A stretch of 37,088 bases of DNA, taken from positions 1 through 37,088 of the forward strand of contig JBBSUK010000018.1 in the NCBI GenBank assembly GCA_038234975.1. The letters are read 5' to 3'. Positions within the stretch are counted from its first letter, which is position 1. Each line of letters begins with the position of its first letter. Below are positions 33,202 through 37,088 of this stretch, piece by piece. Position numbers and translations under genes: made by a program. A model generated the notes under the pieces. That model was not told where the DNA came from, searched no databases, and worked only from the letters and a program-made list of their open reading frames with translations. This DNA comes from Schlegelella_A sp038234975 (GTDB lineage: Bacteria; Pseudomonadota; Gammaproteobacteria; Burkholderiales; Burkholderiaceae_C).

Positions 33202-33230
33202 ATTAGACCAAAGGGTGGCCCGGGCGTCAA
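33202..33230 (-). promoter_or_regulatory. sigma-70 promoter of the rpmH operon
   Basis: On the minus strand, -35 TTGACG (33230-33225) and -10 TCTAAT (33207-33202) are separated by exactly 17 bases. Both boxes match consensus at five of six positions. Transcription would start near 33195, about 98 bases before rpmH. Confidence 0.7.
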
Positions 33231-33316
33231 TCGACGCCCCGGATGGCCAGCCGGGTTTCGCTGTCTTGGGCGCCCGGAGGTCGACGAAAGGCTCGGTGTT
33301 TGTACTGGATCGGATC

Positions 33317-33325
33317 TGTGGATAA
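33317..33325 (-). promoter_or_regulatory. perfect DnaA box upstream of dnaA
   Basis: The minus strand reads TTATCCACA, the exact consensus DnaA-binding 9-mer. It lies about 125 bases before the dnaA start, suited to both origin function and dnaA autoregulation. Confidence 0.75.
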
Positions 33326-33376
33326 CCTTCCCTTCAGCGTCCATCCGGCACTAGAATCCGGCGCCGCGGTGCGCAG

Positions 33377-33385
33377 TTCTCCACA
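33377..33385 (+). promoter_or_regulatory. near-consensus DnaA box
   Basis: TTCTCCACA differs from TTATCCACA at one position. It lies about 60 bases before the chosen dnaA start and 50 bases from the perfect box on the other strand. Confidence 0.45.
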
Positions 33386-33448
33386 TTGCCGCCGCCTTCG
33401 ACGCCACGTCGTCGCCGCGCCGTTTCCCGTCATTCCCGAGCCCTCGCC

Positions 33449-34861
33449 TTGCCGTCCGTTTCCCCTTCCATCCGCGCCGACCTCTGGCAACTCGGCCGCG
33501 AACGCCTGGCGGCCGAACTGCCCGACCAGCAGTACAACACCTGGATCCGGCCGTTGCCGGAGGCCGAGATCGCGCAGGCCGGCGACGAGGCGGTCACCGT
33601 CACGCTGCGCGTTCCCAACCGTTTCAAGCTCGACTGGATCCGCGCCCAGTATTCCGCGCGCATCGAGTCCGTGCTGAGCGACATCGCCGGCACGCCGGTT
33701 CGCCTCGGGTTCGCCCTGGCGCCTCGTGACGCCGCGCCGCCGGCAAGCGCCACGCCGCATGCTGCTGACGCCGCCGGGTCCGCGAACGGCGTCAACCGAC
33801 CGACCGCACGCGCACCCTCGCCCGCGGCGCCACAGCCGCCGCGCAACCGACTCAACCCGGTGCTCAGCTTCGACACGCTGGTGCCCGGCCGCGCCAACCA
33901 GATGGCACGCACGGCCGCGCTTCACGTCGCCGGCGCTCCCGGCGCGATGTACAACCCGCTGTTCATCTACGGCGGCGTCGGCCTTGGCAAGACGCACCTG
34001 ATCCACGCTGTCGGCAATGCGCTGATGACCGACCGGCCCGACGCCCAGGTGCTCTACCTGCACGCCGAGCAGTTCATCACCGACGTGGTGAAGAACTACC
34101 AGCGCAAGACCTTCGACGAGCTGAAGGCGAAGTACCACTCGCTCGACCTGCTGCTGATCGACGACGTGCAGTTCTTCGCCGGCAAGGAGCGGACGCAGGA
34201 AGAGTTCTTCAACGCCTTCGAGGCGCTGCTCGCCAAGCGCGCGCACATCATCATGACCAGCGACACCTACCCCAAGGGTCTGGTCGACATCGACGAGCGG
34301 CTCACCTCCCGCTTCGACGCCGGGCTGACGGTGGCGATCGAGCCGCCCGAGCTCGAGATGCGGGTCGCGATCCTGATGAAGAAGTCGGTCCTCGAAGGCA
34401 CGCCGATGCCCGAGGACGTGGCCTTCTTCGTCGCCAAGAACGTTCGCGCCAACGTCCGCGAGCTCGAAGGGGCGCTGCGCAAGATCCTCGCCTATTCGCG
34501 CTTCAGCCAGAAGGAGATCAACATCGGCCTGGCGCGCGAGGCGCTCAAGGACCTGCTGTCGATCCAGAACCGGCAGATCGGCGTCGAGAACATCCAGAAG
34601 ACGGTCGCCGACTTCTACAAGATCAAGGTCGCCGACATGTATTCGAAGAAGCGTCCGGCCTCGATCGCCAGGCCGCGCCAGATCGCCATGTACATCGCCA
34701 AGGAGATGACGCAGAAGAGCTTGCCCGAGATCGGCGAGCTGTTCGGCGGACGCGACCACACGACGGTGCTGCACGCGGTTCGCAAGATCGGCGCCGAGCG
34801 GCAGAAGAACACGGAGCTGAACCACCAGCTCCACGTCCTCGAGCAAACGCTCAAGGGCTGA
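33449..34861 (+). CDS. dnaA: chromosomal replication initiator protein DnaA
   Basis: DnaA binds DnaA boxes and unwinds the origin. From a TTG start at 33449 it has 470 residues. Domain I is DLWQLGRERLAAELPDQQYN and TWIRPLPEAEI, domain II an Ala/Pro linker. The AAA+ domain has Walker A GGVGLGKTH near residue 175 and Walker B LLLIDDVQFFAGKERTQEE. The C-terminal DNA-binding signature is FGGRDHTTVLHAVRKIG. No ATG or GTG fits the N-terminus; a TTG at 33386 would add a basic low-complexity leader, so 33449 is preferred. It heads the rightward dnaA-dnaN-gyrB cluster. Confidence 0.96.
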   Translation: MPSVSPSIRADLWQLGRERLAAELPDQQYNTWIRPLPEAEIAQAGDEAVTVTLRVPNRFKLDWIRAQYSARIESVLSDIAGTPVRLGFALAPRDAAPPASATPHAADAAGSANGVNRPTARAPSPAAPQPPRNRLNPVLSFDTLVPGRANQMARTAALHVAGAPGAMYNPLFIYGGVGLGKTHLIHAVGNALMTDRPDAQVLYLHAEQFITDVVKNYQRKTFDELKAKYHSLDLLLIDDVQFFAGKERTQEEFFNAFEALLAKRAHIIMTSDTYPKGLVDIDERLTSRFDAGLTVAIEPPELEMRVAILMKKSVLEGTPMPEDVAFFVAKNVRANVRELEGALRKILAYSRFSQKEINIGLAREALKDLLSIQNRQIGVENIQKTVADFYKIKVADMYSKKRPASIARPRQIAMYIAKEMTQKSLPEIGELFGGRDHTTVLHAVRKIGAERQKNTELNHQLHVLEQTLKG

Positions 34862-35102
34862 CCGGCAGCAGCATCGACGAGCCGAAGGACAAGCATGGGG
34901 ACAACTTCCGGCACAACTGCGACCTGTCCACAGGACGGTCGCGGCGACGGCGAGTTGTTCGCATCTTCAGGTCGGCTCCCGGCATCGCTCGACAGCGTTG
35001 TGCGCCCGCCAAGGCGTTGAAAGAAACAGGGAAAATGGCGTTCTCCACAGATGGCGGCCTCGCCTACTACGACGACCACGTTCTTATGAAGAGGTTGAAG
35101 AC
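34862..35102. other. dnaA-dnaN intergenic region
   Basis: This 241-base gap has two DnaA-box-like sites: CTGTCCACA (34924-34932, inside the dyad CCTGTCCACAGG at 34923-34934) and TTCTCCACA (35041-35049, one mismatch). A stretch richer in A lies at 35018-35036. No strong promoter is recognised. The gap may be part of the origin or control dnaN. Confidence 0.45.
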
Positions 35103-36209
35103 ATGATCGTTCTGAAAGCCGCTCAGGAAAAGGTGCTCGCTGCGTTGCAGGCGGTTGCCGGCATCGTCGAACGTCGGCACACGCTGCCGATCCTCGCCAA
35201 CGTGCTGATCCGCAAGAACGGGCCGCAGATCGAGCTGACGACGAGCGACCTCGAGATCCAGGTGCGGACCTCGGCCGAGCTCGGCGGCGACGGCACGACC
35301 TTCGCGACGACGGTCGGCGCGAGAAAGCTGATCGACATCCTGCGCAGCCTGCCCGCCGACCAGACCGTGACGCTGTCGTCGACGCAGACCCGGCTCACGC
35401 TGTCCGGCGGCAAGAGTCGCTTCACGCTGCAGACGATGCCGGCCGACGACTTCCCGCTGGTGCAGGAGTCGGCCGATTTCGGACCTTCGTTCACCGTTCC
35501 GCAGAAGACGCTGCGCACGCTCGTGGCCCAGGTGCATTTCGCGATGGCGGTGCACGACATCCGCTACTACCTCAACGGCATCCTGTTCGTCGCCGAAGGC
35601 AAGAACCTCACCCTCGTCGCGACCGACGGCCACCGCCTCGCGCTCGCCCAGGCAACGCTCGAGACCGACATCCCGAAGCAGGAGGTCATCCTGCCGAGGA
35701 AGACCGTGCTCGAGCTGCAGCGGCTGCTCAAGGACGAGGACACGCCGATCGAGATGCGGTTCGCGCCGAACCAGGCCAAGTTCACTTTCTCCGGGATGGA
35801 GTTCGTCTCCAAGCTCGTCGAGGGCAAGTTCCCCGACTACAACCGCGTCATCCCGAAGAACCACAAGAACAAGGTCACCCTCGGCCGGGAGCCGTTGCTG
35901 CAGAGCCTGCAGCGCGCAGCGATCCTGACCAGCGAGAAGTTCAAGGGCGTGCGCGTGAACATCGAGCCCGGCCTGCTGCGCATCGCCTCTTCGAATGCCG
36001 AGCAGGAAGAGGCGATGGAGGAGCTCGAGATCGACTACGGCGGTGACGCGATCGAGATCGGCTTCAACGTCACCTACCTGATCGACGCGCTCTCCAACAT
36101 GGGCCAGGAGATGATTTCGGTCGAGTTGCAGGACACCAATTCCAGCGCGCTGATCACCATCCCCGAGCAGACCGGGTTCAAGTACGTCGTGATGCCGATG
36201 CGCATCTGA
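35103..36209 (+). CDS. dnaN: DNA polymerase III subunit beta (sliding clamp)
   Basis: This 368-residue clamp has the three-domain beta fold. It starts MIVLKAAQEKVLAALQAVAG and includes ERRHTLPILANVLI, HDIRYYLNGILFVAEGKNLT, and VATDGHRLALA. The C-terminus VVMPMRI is the universal clamp tail that forms part of the partner-binding pocket. The dimer encircles DNA and tethers polymerase III. The ATG at 35103 has AGAGG about 8 bases upstream. gyrB starts 19 bases after its stop. Confidence 0.98.
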   Translation: MIVLKAAQEKVLAALQAVAGIVERRHTLPILANVLIRKNGPQIELTTSDLEIQVRTSAELGGDGTTFATTVGARKLIDILRSLPADQTVTLSSTQTRLTLSGGKSRFTLQTMPADDFPLVQESADFGPSFTVPQKTLRTLVAQVHFAMAVHDIRYYLNGILFVAEGKNLTLVATDGHRLALAQATLETDIPKQEVILPRKTVLELQRLLKDEDTPIEMRFAPNQAKFTFSGMEFVSKLVEGKFPDYNRVIPKNHKNKVTLGREPLLQSLQRAAILTSEKFKGVRVNIEPGLLRIASSNAEQEEAMEELEIDYGGDAIEIGFNVTYLIDALSNMGQEMISVELQDTNSSALITIPEQTGFKYVVMPMRI

Positions 36210-36228
36210 TCAGCCTCGAACGCAATCG

Positions 36229-37088
<860 letters not shown>

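Larger units (their letters stand above)
33098..33448. other. rpmH-dnaA intergenic region, candidate replication origin
   Basis: This 351-base divergent gap holds the rpmH promoter, one perfect DnaA box (33317-33325) and one box with a single mismatch (33377-33385). A -10-like TAGAAT at 33352-33357 could serve dnaA. No obvious AT-rich unwinding element is seen. Origin function is inferred from the gene order rpmH/dnaA/dnaN/gyrB and the boxes; few boxes are present, so the origin may extend into neighbouring gaps. Confidence 0.5.

Overview
The window comes from a GC-rich betaproteobacterium, most likely Burkholderiales (Rubrivivax/Leptothrix/Methylibium-like). This rests on codon use, the order mnmE-yidC-yidD-rnpA-rpmH-dnaA-dnaN-gyrB, and the style of the DnaA, DnaN and RnpA proteins. 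It is the chromosomal replication-origin neighbourhood plus about 28 kb of flanking chromosome. Gene density is very high, and many neighbours share 4-base ATGA or GTGA stop/start overlaps. I see no tRNA, rRNA, CRISPR array, insertion sequence or phage gene.

Layout. (1) 1-11155: a metabolic and uptake block. Two short-chain dehydrogenases run rightward and converge on an acetoacetate-CoA ligase, which is translationally chained to two tandem paralogous peptide-type solute-binding proteins. Divergent from these is a YejBEF-like ABC importer (two permeases and a fused double ATPase). (2) 11156-11608: a region with a sigma-54-type promoter, an upstream cluster of GACCG/CGGTC pentamers and a possible short Arg-rich ORF. 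(3) 11609-15556: signalling genes: an HDOD protein, a histidine kinase with its OmpR-type regulator, and an ECF-like sigma factor. (4) 15557-19373: a complete sulfate ABC importer operon (sbp-cysT-cysW-cysA). (5) 19466-23154: a thioredoxin-fold protein, a conserved unknown protein, a GMC oxidoreductase, a scarred marC-family gene and a BtuF-like cobalamin-binding protein. (6) 23318-28703: a glycine-rich RRM protein with a clear terminator, an SDR-lptC-kdsC operon, a CPA2 (KefB-like) antiporter and a cyclic-nucleotide-binding-domain protein. (7) 28860-37088: the origin region. mnmE, yidC, yidD, rnpA and rpmH run leftward; dnaA, dnaN and a partial gyrB run rightward.

How the genes work together. 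The origin block covers replication initiation, clamp loading targets, RNase P, membrane insertion and tRNA modification. The cys operon imports sulfate for cysteine synthesis. kdsC and lptC serve LPS assembly, but their usual partners kdsD, lptA and lptB are absent here. The first block looks like uptake of a peptide-like or organic solute coupled to acyl-CoA activation; its substrate cannot be read from sequence.

The most interesting non-textbook signals are the sigma-54-like promoter with a well-spaced upstream repeat cluster, the internally deleted and double-frameshifted marC gene, the palindrome and DnaA-box-like motifs embedded in the rnpA coding sequence, and the outward-facing symmetric repeat between the binding-protein and permease operons.
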